From assembly GCA_004297545.1 (NCBI GenBank), contig SCTB01000012.1, positions 1-63,116 of the forward strand: 63,116 bases of DNA, given 5' to 3'. Below, in pieces: positions 16,932 through 24,469 of the stretch; the first letter of the stretch is position 1; each line of letters opens with the position of its first letter. The notes under the pieces are model-generated. The model did no database searches. It was not told where the DNA came from and saw nothing but the letters and a program-made list of their open reading frames with translations. This DNA is from Alphaproteobacteria bacterium (lineage in GTDB: Bacteria; Pseudomonadota; Alphaproteobacteria; Micavibrionales; UBA2020). The translations under genes and the position numbers were made by a program.

Positions 16932-17013
16932 TGTGCCTCTCTAGTTAAGGCAGAAAAATTTCTGCCTGATTTCTCATTTGACAGAATATGCCTTGTACAG
17001 CCGCACTTCCGCC

Positions 17014-17042
17014 AGTTAAGAGGGACTATAACAGAATGTCAT
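17014..17042 (-). promoter_or_regulatory. Candidate promoter of carD
   Basis: On the minus strand: ATGACA (17042-17037), 17-bp spacer, TTAACT (17019-17014), about 80 bp upstream of the start. Confidence 0.4.
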
Positions 17043-17156
17043 AAAAAATCAAGGAGAAAGTTAAAAAATAGTTAAAGTTCAGGGAGGTGGAGGATATCGT
17101 TACGAAATGCCGGTTTGGGCGGTTTCGGTTATTTTGCAGGAAGCTGCGGCCTCTTC

Positions 17157-17185
17157 TTGACCGAAGGTGTCGCCTGTGATATTTT
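17157..17185 (+). promoter_or_regulatory. Promoter of lone ankyrin gene
   Basis: TTGACC (17157-17162), 17-bp spacer, TATTTT (17180-17185), about 28 bp before the TTG start codon. Confidence 0.55.
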
Positions 17186-17213
17186 ACATATTCATTAAAA
17201 CAGGGGAATTACT

Positions 17214-17834
17214 TTGAATTTCAACAACAAGTTTAACAAGCTCTTCAATACGATTGGAAAGTCGGGAACTGTTGCGGCTGCGGTGACGGTGGGAACCGTG
17301 GCGCGGGAAGCCGTCCGTCCGCTCAGTCAACATGCGACGGAAAAACTTCTGGAATGCATGAAGGACCAGAAGCTGCCGGAGGGGGAGATAATCCCTGTAA
17401 TCAATCGCTGGTTTCAGGATGGCGCCGACTTAAATGCAAAAGACGATCATGGCTTTACGGCGCTTCTCTATGCCGTTGCATGGCATCAGTCCCGGGTTAT
17501 ACAGCATCTGGTTGAGAAGGGCGCAGATGTCGATTTGCGAGACGATGCTGATGCTACGCCGCTTATGTATGCTGCCTGCTGTAACGAAAATGTTACCGAT
17601 GCGCTGCTGGAGGCGGGGGCGAACCCTGAACTGCGGAATAGCGAAGGAAAAAGCGCTTTGGATCTGGCGACGCGTGACCGGATAAAGGTTAAACTTCAAA
17701 AGGCACTTCATCATTTTGAATTACAACAAAAAAAGAAATTCGATGCAGATGTGGATGCGAACCTGGAGTTGAAGCGGCCCGTTACGAAAATGAAACCCCT
17801 TCGGCTTATCAGTCGGTCGGCTGCACTTTCGTAA
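17214..17834 (+). CDS. Ankyrin repeat protein with KPLRL tail, TTG start
   Basis: A 206-aa protein. The start must be the TTG at 17214, since AGGGGA lies 7 bp upstream and the next in-frame ATG is inside the folded region. The N-terminus has a Gly/Ala/Val segment (residues 15-30), then about three ankyrin units (GFTALLYAVAWHQSRVIQHL, DATPLMYAACCNENVTDALL, GKSALDLATRDRIKVKLQKAL). After a helical linker the tail reads TKMKPLRLISRSAALS, the window's shared C-terminal motif followed by eight extra residues. The gene lies on the plus strand between fdxA and carD, which in many alphaproteobacteria are adjacent and co-oriented. It therefore looks like a later insertion. Confidence 0.86.
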   Translation: MNFNNKFNKLFNTIGKSGTVAAAVTVGTVAREAVRPLSQHATEKLLECMKDQKLPEGEIIPVINRWFQDGADLNAKDDHGFTALLYAVAWHQSRVIQHLVEKGADVDLRDDADATPLMYAACCNENVTDALLEAGANPELRNSEGKSALDLATRDRIKVKLQKALHHFELQQKKKFDADVDANLELKRPVTKMKPLRLISRSAALS

Positions 17835-17883
17835 GATAACTTAATTAAATAAATGCTATTTTAAATATGTTTCACGTTAAACA

Positions 17884-18222
17884 TTAATCTCCGGAACCCG
17901 GCTCGGGACTGAAGAAATCCATCTTGCCCTTTTTGTCCTTGAAGTCGTCCGCATCGGGCGGGGCAGGTTTCTTTTTCGTAATGTTTGGCCAGGGGCCGGT
18001 CGAGAACTGGCGGTTGAGCTCCAGGTAGGGCTCCGCGCGCTCATCCATGTCGGTCACAATCGCGTCGATCGGGCATTCGGGGATGCAGACCCCGCAGTCG
18101 ATGCATTCATCGGGGTTGATGACAAGCATGTTCTCCCCCTCGTAGAAGCAGTCCACCGGGCAGACTTCGACGCAGTCGGTATACTTGCACTTGATGCAGA
18201 CGTCTGTGACGACGTAGGTCAT
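17884..18222 (-). CDS. fdxA: 7Fe-8S type ferredoxin FdxA
   Basis: A 112-aa ferredoxin carrying low-potential electrons. Cysteine motifs are [18 protein letters not shown] (residues 9-26) for the first cluster region, and [12 protein letters not shown] (about 40-51) for the [4Fe-4S] site. The long C-terminal tail ([15 protein letters not shown]) is normal for the alphaproteobacterial FdxA type, also called ferredoxin II. It is a single gene. Its promoter at 18257-18285 is well formed, and AAGGGTGGAAA serves as ribosome-binding region. carD lies downstream on the same strand beyond the inserted ankyrin gene. Confidence 0.95.
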   Translation of the reverse strand: MTYVVTDVCIKCKYTDCVEVCPVDCFYEGENMLVINPDECIDCGVCIPECPIDAIVTDMDERAEPYLELNRQFSTGPWPNITKKKPAPPDADDFKDKKGKMDFFSPEPGSGD

Positions 18223-18256
18223 AATACTTATTTTCCACCCTTCTTTTTAAGGGGTT

Positions 18257-18285
18257 TATATACGCCTTTTGGTGGGGGGGTTCAA
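18257..18285 (-). promoter_or_regulatory. Promoter of fdxA
   Basis: On the minus strand: TTGAAC (18285-18280), 17-bp spacer, TATATA (18262-18257), about 35 bp before the ATG. Confidence 0.6.
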
Positions 18286-18304
18286 GGTCAGCGTCAGGCA
18301 ATGC

Positions 18305-18334
18305 TTGACATAATAACTGCGTCTGCGCTATAAA
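18305..18334 (+). promoter_or_regulatory. TTGACATAA-class promoter without a near gene
   Basis: TTGACA (18305-18310), spacer starting TAA, then CTATAA at 17 bp or TATAAA at 18 bp. The nearest credible start codon downstream is 18567, more than 220 bp away. Confidence 0.6.
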
Positions 18335-18339
18335 CTGCC

Positions 18340-18478
18340 TACGCAATGCACGACCACGGCACATCGGTTTCCGCTTGTTTCACGACTGCCGGTAAAATAT
18401 GGCGTTAGAGAGACCGCCATAACGCGCAACCTGCAAAAACAGCCAAGAACTGCGCGCGATGTTTTTGGCTGTTTTCAT
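18340..18478 (+). ncRNA. Candidate small RNA or attenuated leader, about 140 nt
   Basis: Lies between a near-consensus promoter (18305) and a strong hairpin with terminator character: AAAACAGCCAAGAAC (18436-18450) pairs over 15 bp (one G-T pair) with GTTTTTGGCTGTTTT (18461-18475) around a 10-nt loop, ending in T residues. A smaller hairpin, GCGTTA/TAACGC (18403-18424), overlaps the stop of a possible 20-codon ORF (18346-18408, starting MHDHGTSVSACF, no ribosome-binding site). Either an independent sRNA, or the leader of the 18567 gene with a termination decision. It matches no RNA family I know. Confidence 0.4.
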
Positions 18479-18566
18479 GTTTGGTCCTCCCGATCAGCAA
18501 CATGACCAGCCAGAGCAGCAAAGGCAGTTCTTGCATGCAACGCCATCGATGCCGGAGGATTGAACC

Positions 18567-18869
18567 ATGCCATTAGACAGCCAACACGTCGCGAAATATC
18601 TCTGCAACTACGCGTCCGAATATGTCGCAGCGAAGCGGGGCGAGCTGAGCACCGAATTCAGCCGTCTTGTCCGGAAAAAGCATATCGACATCTCCTTCGG
18701 CACGGATGCGGCCGGGGAGGGGTTCCGGGTGTACTGCACGCCGCGCTTCCGCAAGGTTTCCGCAGCCGAAACCGCCGTGCTGAAGGAAGGCCTCTCGCGC
18801 CTGTGCGAGCAGCCGCTGGAGGGCAGCGACATTATCGTCCGCAAGCCGAAGTACGGGGTTTTTGCGTAG
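18567..18869 (+). CDS. Unrecognised 100-aa protein
   Basis: The family is not recognised. The start is well supported by GGAGGA 8 bp upstream of the ATG. The sequence is a mixed alpha/beta pattern (VAKYLCNYASEYVAAKRGEL, HIDISFGTDAAGEGFRVYCT, TAVLKEGLSRLCEQPLEGSD, IIVRKPKYGVF) without signal peptide or membrane segment. It follows the candidate small-RNA/attenuator region, so its expression may depend on read-through of the hairpin at 18436-18475. No operon partner: the next ORF is 165 bp downstream with its own promoter. Confidence 0.7.
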   Translation: MPLDSQHVAKYLCNYASEYVAAKRGELSTEFSRLVRKKHIDISFGTDAAGEGFRVYCTPRFRKVSAAETAVLKEGLSRLCEQPLEGSDIIVRKPKYGVFA

Positions 18870-18950
18870 GGGATTGTTATCGCATGAGAACCCGCGGCGT
18901 TCAGGCCGCAGAGCCGCAAACAGCTGGTTTCTTTCCCTATATTTAGCCTA

Positions 18951-18980
18951 TTGACTAATTAACTAATTTAAGCTTATAAT
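18951..18980 (+). promoter_or_regulatory. Promoter of the 48-aa Cys-rich ORF
   Basis: TTGACT (18951-18956), 18-bp AT-rich spacer, TATAAT (18975-18980). One of the strongest-looking promoters of the window. Confidence 0.65.
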
Positions 18981-19033
18981 AGATTATTAGCTACTTAGTT
19001 AAATACAACACATAACGGCGGGAGGAACCAGCC

Positions 19034-19180
19034 ATGACGACGGAAAATACAGAACCAGCCAACCACAAACAATGCCCCGTGCGGCGCACCTGTTGCGCGG
19101 GGGTAGCGCGCGTCTTTTGCCAGGGCCGCAGGGCGGTCTGCAGCTTCGTGCGTTGCGTTACAGGGATCAGTAAAAAGTAG
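19034..19180 (+). CDS. Short Cys-rich, basic protein (48 aa)
   Basis: A small ORF easily missed by gene callers. Evidence for reality is its context: a near-consensus promoter 55 bp upstream and a strong GGGAGGA ribosome-binding site 8 bp before the ATG. The protein has six cysteines (residues 14, 20, 21, 29, 36, 41) spread among many Arg residues (CPVRRTCCAGVARVFCQGRR). There is no signal peptide or membrane segment. The cysteine pattern might bind metal or form disulfides, but no known knuckle spacing is matched. A hairpin around 19241-19264 (a GC stem with one bulged G, then TTTAA) could end the transcript. Function unknown. Confidence 0.5.
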   Translation: MTTENTEPANHKQCPVRRTCCAGVARVFCQGRRAVCSFVRCVTGISKK

Positions 19181-19341
19181 TTTGACCGGCAACCGCAACG
19201 GGCGCGCGGCGTCGAAGACTTCTGCGGCCTGCGCTTTGTCAGGCAGGGCCTTCGGCCTGTTTAAAGCCGCATTTAACCGTCCCTAAAGCTTTGCCTGTTA
19301 TACTGTTACTGAGTGCGCGCCTGTAAAGAAAGGATACCGCC

Positions 19342-20085
19342 ATGTCACCCCGCTCAAATCATATGTCTTTTCTGTCTTTTTGTGCGGTCTGCATGGCGGT
19401 CCTTTTGCTGGCCCATGATGCTGCAGCCTTTGGCAGCCGCAGTAGCGGCGGCGCGCGTTCCTATAGCGGCGGCTCCGGTACTTACAGCGGCGACCGTACA
19501 TCCGGCGACGGTGAAAGCGCCACTGGCGCAACGCGCTCCCGCAAGAGCGGTTCCGGTTCTACCGCTGACGGCGCTGCAAAAGGAGCCTGGAGCGGCAAGA
19601 CTGTTCCCCCCGCCGGATCCGCAAGCCGCACGCCCCCGACCGTTACCAATAGCCATACGTCAGACAAGCGCACAGGCAACTTTTCGGGATCGACCACTGT
19701 GACCGGAGCGAACGGAAAAACCGGCACGTCGCAAACCTCGGGCAACTACAATGTCAGGACCGGCGACTTGAACAGTTCGACAACGGTCACCGGCCCGAAC
19801 GGGAAAACGGGTACATCGCAGACTCAGGGCAACTATAACGTCCAGACGGGAAACTTCTCGACCAGCACGACGGCCAGCGGGTCGAACGGTCATGGGGGAA
19901 CGATGACCACGAGCGGCAATGTCAACCAGAGCACGGGCGCCGTCAGCGGAACCGCGACGGTGAATACGAATTCCGGCAAGGGCGGGACGGTGACGGGCGA
20001 AGGCGACGGTAACGGCACGGGCTCGGCCACCGGCACGAGCAACAGCGGAAAATCCAGGACAGTGACGTGGGGAGCGCCTCCTTAA
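19342..20085 (+). CDS. Secreted Ser/Thr/Gly-rich tandem-repeat protein
   Basis: A 247-aa exported protein. The signal peptide is residues 1-29 (hydrophobic SFCAVCMAVLLLAHDAAA). The first 100 mature residues are Ser/Gly/Arg low complexity. From about residue 112, a repeat of about 33 residues follows: GNFSGSTTVTGANGKTGT, then GDLNSSTTVTGPNGKTGT, then GNFSTSTTASGSNGHGGT, then weaker copies. Each unit is joined by a GNYNVxTG linker. Such Thr/Asn/Gly repeats form beta-solenoid or fibre-like surface proteins; no catalytic residues are present. AAGGA sits 8 bp before the ATG. A TATACT at 19299 could be the -10 box. Confidence 0.78.
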   Translation: MSPRSNHMSFLSFCAVCMAVLLLAHDAAAFGSRSSGGARSYSGGSGTYSGDRTSGDGESATGATRSRKSGSGSTADGAAKGAWSGKTVPPAGSASRTPPTVTNSHTSDKRTGNFSGSTTVTGANGKTGTSQTSGNYNVRTGDLNSSTTVTGPNGKTGTSQTQGNYNVQTGNFSTSTTASGSNGHGGTMTTSGNVNQSTGAVSGTATVNTNSGKGGTVTGEGDGNGTGSATGTSNSGKSRTVTWGAPP

Positions 20086-20145
20086 CACAGCGGCGGGATC
20101 CGGGAGCCTGACTGCACCCCGGGGGGTGCTGCGCTTGTTTCGTGA

Positions 20146-20231
20146 ACTCAGGGGGTCTGGCCCGCCGCCGAAAGGCGGCATTTATAAATGCGCTTCGCGC
20201 GGGCCGGATGCCCGCCTGAAGCGGGCATGAC
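20146..20231. repeat. Partial palindromic repeat, core type A
   Basis: A right-hand hairpin (ATGCCCGCCTGAAGCGGGCAT) and a core with GGCGGCATTTATAAATGCGC, but a poorly preserved left arm. The GCATTTATAA core recurs at 31404, 40170, 59317 and 59954. Confidence 0.7.
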
Positions 20232-20258
20232 GGATAGGAGTTTCAATCACGCCACACA

Positions 20259-20374
20259 TGTCGCCCCGGCGAAGGCCGGGGCCCACGGACTTCGCGGGTT
20301 TTCAAAAGAACCGATGCCTGCCTGTTTATGCTGCGCCGTTCAAGTCCGTGGATTCCGGCTTGCGCCGGAATGAC
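20259..20374. repeat. Nested palindromic repeat, unique core
   Basis: Hairpins with CCCCGGCGAAGGCCGGGG (left) and TTCCGGCTTGCGCCGGAA (right) in inverted orientation. They are extended inward by GCCCACGGACTT / AAGTCCGTGGATTC, so the long-range complementarity is stronger here than in other copies. The core has no relative in the window. With the element at 20146, this fills the 330-bp gap before the Sel1 gene. Confidence 0.75.
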
Positions 20375-20415
20375 AGGATTTTTTAAATTGATTATTGCGC
20401 ATGTGGAATTCGAAT

Positions 20416-21117
20416 TTACTCCGATTCCTTTAATTCAGGGACGTTTTCATGCGGTGACCACTTTTCAGCTTTTAGGCGAATAGCTTTGGCCTGATCCTCT
20501 GAGAGGTATGATGTGATTTGATCACGCATGTATTTAGAAGCTTCTCCAAACTTCGACACCTTTCCTGCAACGCTGTACCAAAAGTAAGCCGCTGCATAAT
20601 CTTGCGCGATGCCAGCGCCATTTCCATTCGCATAGAGACTTCCCAGTTGAAGTTGGAAAAATGGATCTCCTTCTTCTGCTATTCGGCGAATATTACTTGC
20701 CGCAGTTGAATCCACGAGCTCTTTACTTATGACCGTAGCGACTATCGGTGGGGGGCAACTCACTACAAATGTTAAGTAGCCGTGCAGGATTTTTCCGCCC
20801 AGCACAAGTAACGAAAGCAGCAGAATGCGCGGGGAGTATCGTAGAATATAATCTATAGTCTTGGTCGGTGCGGTTGCCCGCTTTCTCAATAAACCCACAA
20901 CAAAGCCTAATGATACGATGGAGGCAAGTATTAAAATATCCGACGCGGATAACATACTTCCGTGCTCAATTGGGCACTGGTTCTTGTAGATGCCAAAAAT
21001 TGTTGTTTGGGCTGCGGTAGCGTCTGACGCAAAATTAATGATAAGCCAGATAAATATGGCGACCGTAAATACGCTATATTTAATCCGAATTCTGGGGACG
21101 CAACATTGAATTCCCAT
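20416..21117 (-). CDS. Membrane protein with Sel1-like C-terminal domain
   Basis: A 233-aa protein with three membrane segments (about residues 14-33, 57-75 and 92-112). A soluble domain follows, with Sel1 units (DPFFQLQLGSLYANGNGAGI, QDYAAAYFWYSVAGKV) and the closing module LSEDQAKAIRLKAEKWSP found in the other Sel1 proteins. The base composition is clearly more AT-rich than the surroundings, suggesting transfer. The first codons are odd: residues 4-12 (QCCVPRIRI) are encoded by TTGCGTCCCCAGAATTCG, an 18-bp motif also found at 58720. A repeat-like sequence therefore seems to supply the N-terminus. It begins 8 bp after the FAD oxidase stop and may be co-transcribed with it. Confidence 0.7.
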   Translation of the reverse strand: MGIQCCVPRIRIKYSVFTVAIFIWLIINFASDATAAQTTIFGIYKNQCPIEHGSMLSASDILILASIVSLGFVVGLLRKRATAPTKTIDYILRYSPRILLLSLLVLGGKILHGYLTFVVSCPPPIVATVISKELVDSTAASNIRRIAEEGDPFFQLQLGSLYANGNGAGIAQDYAAAYFWYSVAGKVSKFGEASKYMRDQITSYLSEDQAKAIRLKAEKWSPHENVPELKESE

Positions 21118-21125
21118 GACGGTTC

Positions 21126-22418
21126 TTAAACCAAATCCCTCAACTTAAACCACGTCATCCCCAGCACGAACAGGGGGCGTTTGAGGCTGTCGCCGCCGGG
21201 GAAGTTGGCGTGCTTGATTTTTGCGAAGACGTCGAAGCGCTCGGCCTGACCGGAGACGGCTTCGGCCAGGATTTTCCCGGCGATATTGCAGGCGACCACG
21301 CCCTGTCCGCCGAAGCCGTGGGCGTAATAGACCTGCGGAGACAACCGCCCGATGTCGGGCATGCGGTTAATCGTAAATTCCAAAGGCCCTTTCCAGCAAT
21401 GGTCGAGGCGCACCATCTGCAGGGCAGGGAAGACCTTGATCATCCGCTGACGCAGCCTCTCGCTCTCGCCGGGGATGTTCATGTCGCTGTAATTGCAATT
21501 GCCGCCGAACAAAAGGCGGTAGTCGCTGGAGAAGCGGTAATAGTCCATGATAAAACGCGCGTCAGAAACCGCCACGTCGCGGTTCATCAGGTTGCGCGCA
21601 CGCTTCATGCCCAGCGGCTCGGTCGCAATCATATGCGCGGTCGCGGTGATGGAGCGGTCGACGAGCTTCTCTGCGCCTTTCACTCCCGTCACGCCGGCCA
21701 GGATGATGAACTTGCAGCTGACGGAACCCTTGGAGGTGACGACCCTCGGTTTCTCGCCGGAAACCACCTCCAGCACCCTTGTCTCGTCGTGAATGCGGCA
21801 GCCGGCTTTCTGCGCCGCCTGCGCGATGCCGAGGCAGTAGTTGAGGGGGTGGAAATGGGCGGCCTTGGGGTCGAGCATGCCGCCGATATAGGGCTTGGCC
21901 TTCACCACGTCCTGCACGGCCCTGGCGTCCAGCAGTTCGAGGTCGTCATAGCCCAGTTTCTTCCAGGCGGCGATTTCTTCCTTCAGCTCGCCGATATGCT
22001 TTTTGTGCAGGGCGGCCGTCAGGTGGCCGAATTTCAGGTCGCATTTGATCTGGTGGGTGGTGATGCGGTTGAGAATAACGCCGAGGCCTTCCATCGTGAC
22101 CTTGCACATGAAGCTCGCGTCGGACGCGCCATACTTGCCGACCATCCAGTCGACGCCTTTCGCGAAACCGCGCGAGAGCTGCCCGCCGTTCCGCCCCGAA
22201 GCGCCGAAGGCGATAGAACGGCTTTCCAGAAGAATGACGGAAAAACCCTTCGCCGAGAGCTCCAAAGCGGTTGAAATACCGGTAAAACCGGCTCCGACCA
22301 CGCAAATATCGCAGTTGACCTCCCCTTTGAGGGGGCCTAGAGTCGCAATCAATCGATTAGCCGACAGAGCATACCAGGGGATATTGTAGTTATCTTCCCT
22401 ATCGTTTTTCTGGAGCAT
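21126..22418 (-). CDS. FAD-dependent amine oxidase, PuuB/gamma-glutamylputrescine oxidase type
   Basis: A 430-aa flavoprotein of the DAO family. The FAD-binding Rossmann motif is VVGAGFTGISTALELSAKG (about residues 38-56). GASGRNGGQLSRGFAKG follows, the substrate/FAD segment typical of PuuB and related OrdL-like oxidases. The C-terminus has the second FAD-contact motif YAHGFGGQGVVACNIAGK. Its close divergent neighbour is a PuuA-like glutamine-synthetase homologue. Together they fit the gamma-glutamylated putrescine pathway, in which PuuA adds glutamate to putrescine and this enzyme oxidises the product. The PuuC aldehyde dehydrogenase and PuuD hydrolase are not in the window. The start ATG 22418 lacks a good ribosome-binding site. 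Confidence 0.85.
   Translation of the reverse strand: MLQKNDREDNYNIPWYALSANRLIATLGPLKGEVNCDICVVGAGFTGISTALELSAKGFSVILLESRSIAFGASGRNGGQLSRGFAKGVDWMVGKYGASDASFMCKVTMEGLGVILNRITTHQIKCDLKFGHLTAALHKKHIGELKEEIAAWKKLGYDDLELLDARAVQDVVKAKPYIGGMLDPKAAHFHPLNYCLGIAQAAQKAGCRIHDETRVLEVVSGEKPRVVTSKGSVSCKFIILAGVTGVKGAEKLVDRSITATAHMIATEPLGMKRARNLMNRDVAVSDARFIMDYYRFSSDYRLLFGGNCNYSDMNIPGESERLRQRMIKVFPALQMVRLDHCWKGPLEFTINRMPDIGRLSPQVYYAHGFGGQGVVACNIAGKILAEAVSGQAERFDVFAKIKHANFPGGDSLKRPLFVLGMTWFKLRDLV
22315..22343 (+). promoter_or_regulatory. Promoter of the PuuA-like gene, inside the divergent oxidase gene
   Basis: TTGACC (22315-22320), 17-bp spacer, TAGAGT (22338-22343). It lies within the first codons of the oppositely oriented oxidase, because only 29 bp separate the two start codons. 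Confidence 0.5.
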
Positions 22419-22447
22419 GCTTTTTCATAAAAAAGGGAGAAGAACCC

Positions 22448-23797
22448 GTGGACAAGCTAGAAGAGTTTATCCGGGAACACAAAATAACGGAAGTGGAATG
22501 TCTTGTCCCTGATATGTCGGGCATCGCGCGCGGGAAGATCATTCCCGCCGATAAACTTCTCAGGATTTTACGGGAAAGGGGAATGCCCCTGCCGGAATCC
22601 GTCTTCATCCAGACCGTCACCGGCGATTATCCGGAAGATCTCGACGAGCATATCAACCCGACCTACGGCGACGTCTACATGACGCCGGACGAGGGCACCG
22701 TGCGCCTGGTGCCCTGGTACCAGGAGCCCACCGCGCAGATCATCTGCGACCCGTATTATTCCGACGACACGCCCGTGCCGATGGCTTCGCGCCACCTGCT
22801 GAAGATGATCGTGGCGGAATACGAAAAGCGCGGCTGGACGCCGGTCATCGCGCCCGAGCTGGAATTTTACCTCGTCGCCGTCAATACCGACGCCGACCTG
22901 CCGCTGCAGCCGCCGGTTGGACGTTCAGGGAGACAGGAAATCGGCCGCCAGGCTTACGGCATCGACGCCGTCAACGAGTTTGATCCGATTTTCGAAGACG
23001 TTTACGAATACTGCGATAAACAAAATATCGACATCGACACGCTCTCCCACGAAGCGGGCGCCGCGCAGATCGAGGTCAACTTCAACCACGGCGACCCCGT
23101 GGAACTGGCCGATCAGGCTTTCCTGTTCAAGCGCACCGCGCGCGAAGTGGCCATGCGCCACGGCGTCTATGCGACCTTCATGGCCCAGCCCATGCAGACG
23201 GAACCCGGTTCCGCCATGCACGTGCACCAGTCGGTCGTGAGTCGCAAGACGGGCAAGAATTTATTCTCGAATGATAATGGCGCCGATACGGAATTTTTCC
23301 GCCACTACATCGGCGGGCTGCAGCGTTATCTGCCCTATGCCGTGCCGATGTTCGCGCCGAACGTGAACAGCTATCGCCGCTTCGGGCATAAAGAAACCGA
23401 CAGCCCCATCAACGTCGAATGGGGCCTCGACAACCGCACGGCTGGTTTGCGCGTGCCGGTCAGCAAACCCGAAAACCGCCGCGTCGAAAACCGCCTGCCG
23501 GGCGCGGATGGCAACCCGTATCTTACGATTGCATCGACTCTTGCCTGCGGCTTCCTCGGCCTCGTCGAGGAAATCGAGCCGACCGACCAGATCAAGGGCA
23601 GCGCCTATAAAAAAGCCCAGACCCTGCCGTACCACCTGCTCGACGCGCTCAAGAAGTTCAGGCAATGCAAGCCGCTCGCGGCTTTCCTCGGCGAACGCTT
23701 CGTCAAAAGCTACGTCGCCATCAAAGAGGCGGAGTTCAAGGTCTACAACACCGTCATCTCATCCTGGGAGCGGGAGAATTTGCTGCTGAATGTTTGA
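22448..23797 (+). CDS. Glutamine synthetase family protein, PuuA-like gamma-glutamylputrescine synthetase
   Basis: A 449-aa member of the GS-I superfamily, ATP-dependent ligases of glutamate and an amine. The N-terminal beta-grasp (EVECLVPDMSGIARGKIIPA) is typical for PuuA/type III rather than GlnA. The catalytic domain has EFYLV (metal Glu), AGAAQIEVNF, the ATP/metal loop GSAMHVHQSV, and NSYRRFGHKETDSPINVEWGL. The latter carries the Arg used for glutamate binding, followed by RVENRLPGADGNPYL. The start is GTG at 22448, with AGGGAGA 7 bp upstream. The adenylylation-site loop of GlnA is not seen. Divergent pairing with the oxidase supports polyamine catabolism. Confidence 0.9.
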   Translation: MDKLEEFIREHKITEVECLVPDMSGIARGKIIPADKLLRILRERGMPLPESVFIQTVTGDYPEDLDEHINPTYGDVYMTPDEGTVRLVPWYQEPTAQIICDPYYSDDTPVPMASRHLLKMIVAEYEKRGWTPVIAPELEFYLVAVNTDADLPLQPPVGRSGRQEIGRQAYGIDAVNEFDPIFEDVYEYCDKQNIDIDTLSHEAGAAQIEVNFNHGDPVELADQAFLFKRTAREVAMRHGVYATFMAQPMQTEPGSAMHVHQSVVSRKTGKNLFSNDNGADTEFFRHYIGGLQRYLPYAVPMFAPNVNSYRRFGHKETDSPINVEWGLDNRTAGLRVPVSKPENRRVENRLPGADGNPYLTIASTLACGFLGLVEEIEPTDQIKGSAYKKAQTLPYHLLDALKKFRQCKPLAAFLGERFVKSYVAIKEAEFKVYNTVISSWERENLLLNV

Positions 23798-23818
23798 GGA
23801 GCGGTTTCAACCGACCCC

Positions 23819-23925
23819 GTAACCCCGGCGAAAGCCGGGGTCTAAGCTCTATCCGTAATGCCGATGGAGATAATTTCCGCCTCGCTGGTTGAAACATGCT
23901 AGACCCCGGCTTTCGCCGGGGTTAC
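23819..23925. repeat. Nested palindromic repeat, core type C
   Basis: Perfect 25-bp inverted arms, each containing the hairpin CCCCGGCGAAAGCCGGGG. The core (ATGCCGATGGAGATAATTTC, then GCCTCGCTGGTTGA) recurs in opposite orientation inside the element at 50657. Confidence 0.85.
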
Positions 23926-23965
23926 GCTCTGTTTTGGATTGGGAGAATATAAAACGGAGATTTTC

Positions 23966-24469
23966 ATGCAACGCATCCTGATTTTTGTTTTCTGCGTCTT
24001 CTTTATAACCACATCCGCCCAGGCCCGCGACACGCGCGAAGTAGGGGCGGTCAGCACTGCGTTCCAGCTCGTCGGGCCGAACCACAAGATTATCGTGACC
24101 GGTTTCGAGGACCCGAAGATCAAGGGCATCACCTGCTATATCGCGCGGCCGAAGACGGGCGGCGTGAAGGGGGGCTTAGGCCTGGCGGAAGACCCGTCGC
24201 TGGCCAGCGTCTCCTGCGTGCAGACCGGGCCCGTTTCCTATACCGGCAAGATTGAAAGCGACGAAGAGGGTGAAGACATTTTCGACGAAAAGCGCTCGCT
24301 GGTTTTCAAGTCGCTGAAAGTCAACCGGTTGTACGATGAGGACACCGGAACCTTCGTCTACGTCGTGCGCACCAAGCGCATCATCGAAGGCTCTCCCATG
24401 ACCTCCGTCTGCGCCGTCACACCCATGACCTGGGACGGCATCGCGCCCGCGAAGCCTGAACTGAAGTAA
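23966..24469 (+). CDS. creA: CreA family periplasmic protein
   Basis: A 167-aa exported protein of the CreA family. The signal peptide is residues 1-20 (MQRILIFVFCVFFITTSAQA). Family landmarks: REVGAVSTAF at the mature N-terminus, HKIIVTGFEDPKIKGITCYIA, GGVKGGLGLAEDPSLASVSCVQTGP, and a closing SVCAVTPMTW. The invariant cysteines probably form disulfides. The family's role is not established. The ATG at 23966 has CGGAGA 7 bp upstream. The next gene begins directly after the stop codon (TAA-ATG), so the two are co-transcribed. Confidence 0.93.
   Translation: MQRILIFVFCVFFITTSAQARDTREVGAVSTAFQLVGPNHKIIVTGFEDPKIKGITCYIARPKTGGVKGGLGLAEDPSLASVSCVQTGPVSYTGKIESDEEGEDIFDEKRSLVFKSLKVNRLYDEDTGTFVYVVRTKRIIEGSPMTSVCAVTPMTWDGIAPAKPELK

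Noticed and set aside
16978-17005. TTGACA at 16978 as a promoter
   Set aside because: No acceptable -10 hexamer at 16-18 bp, and no gene needs it in that direction that lacks a better promoter.
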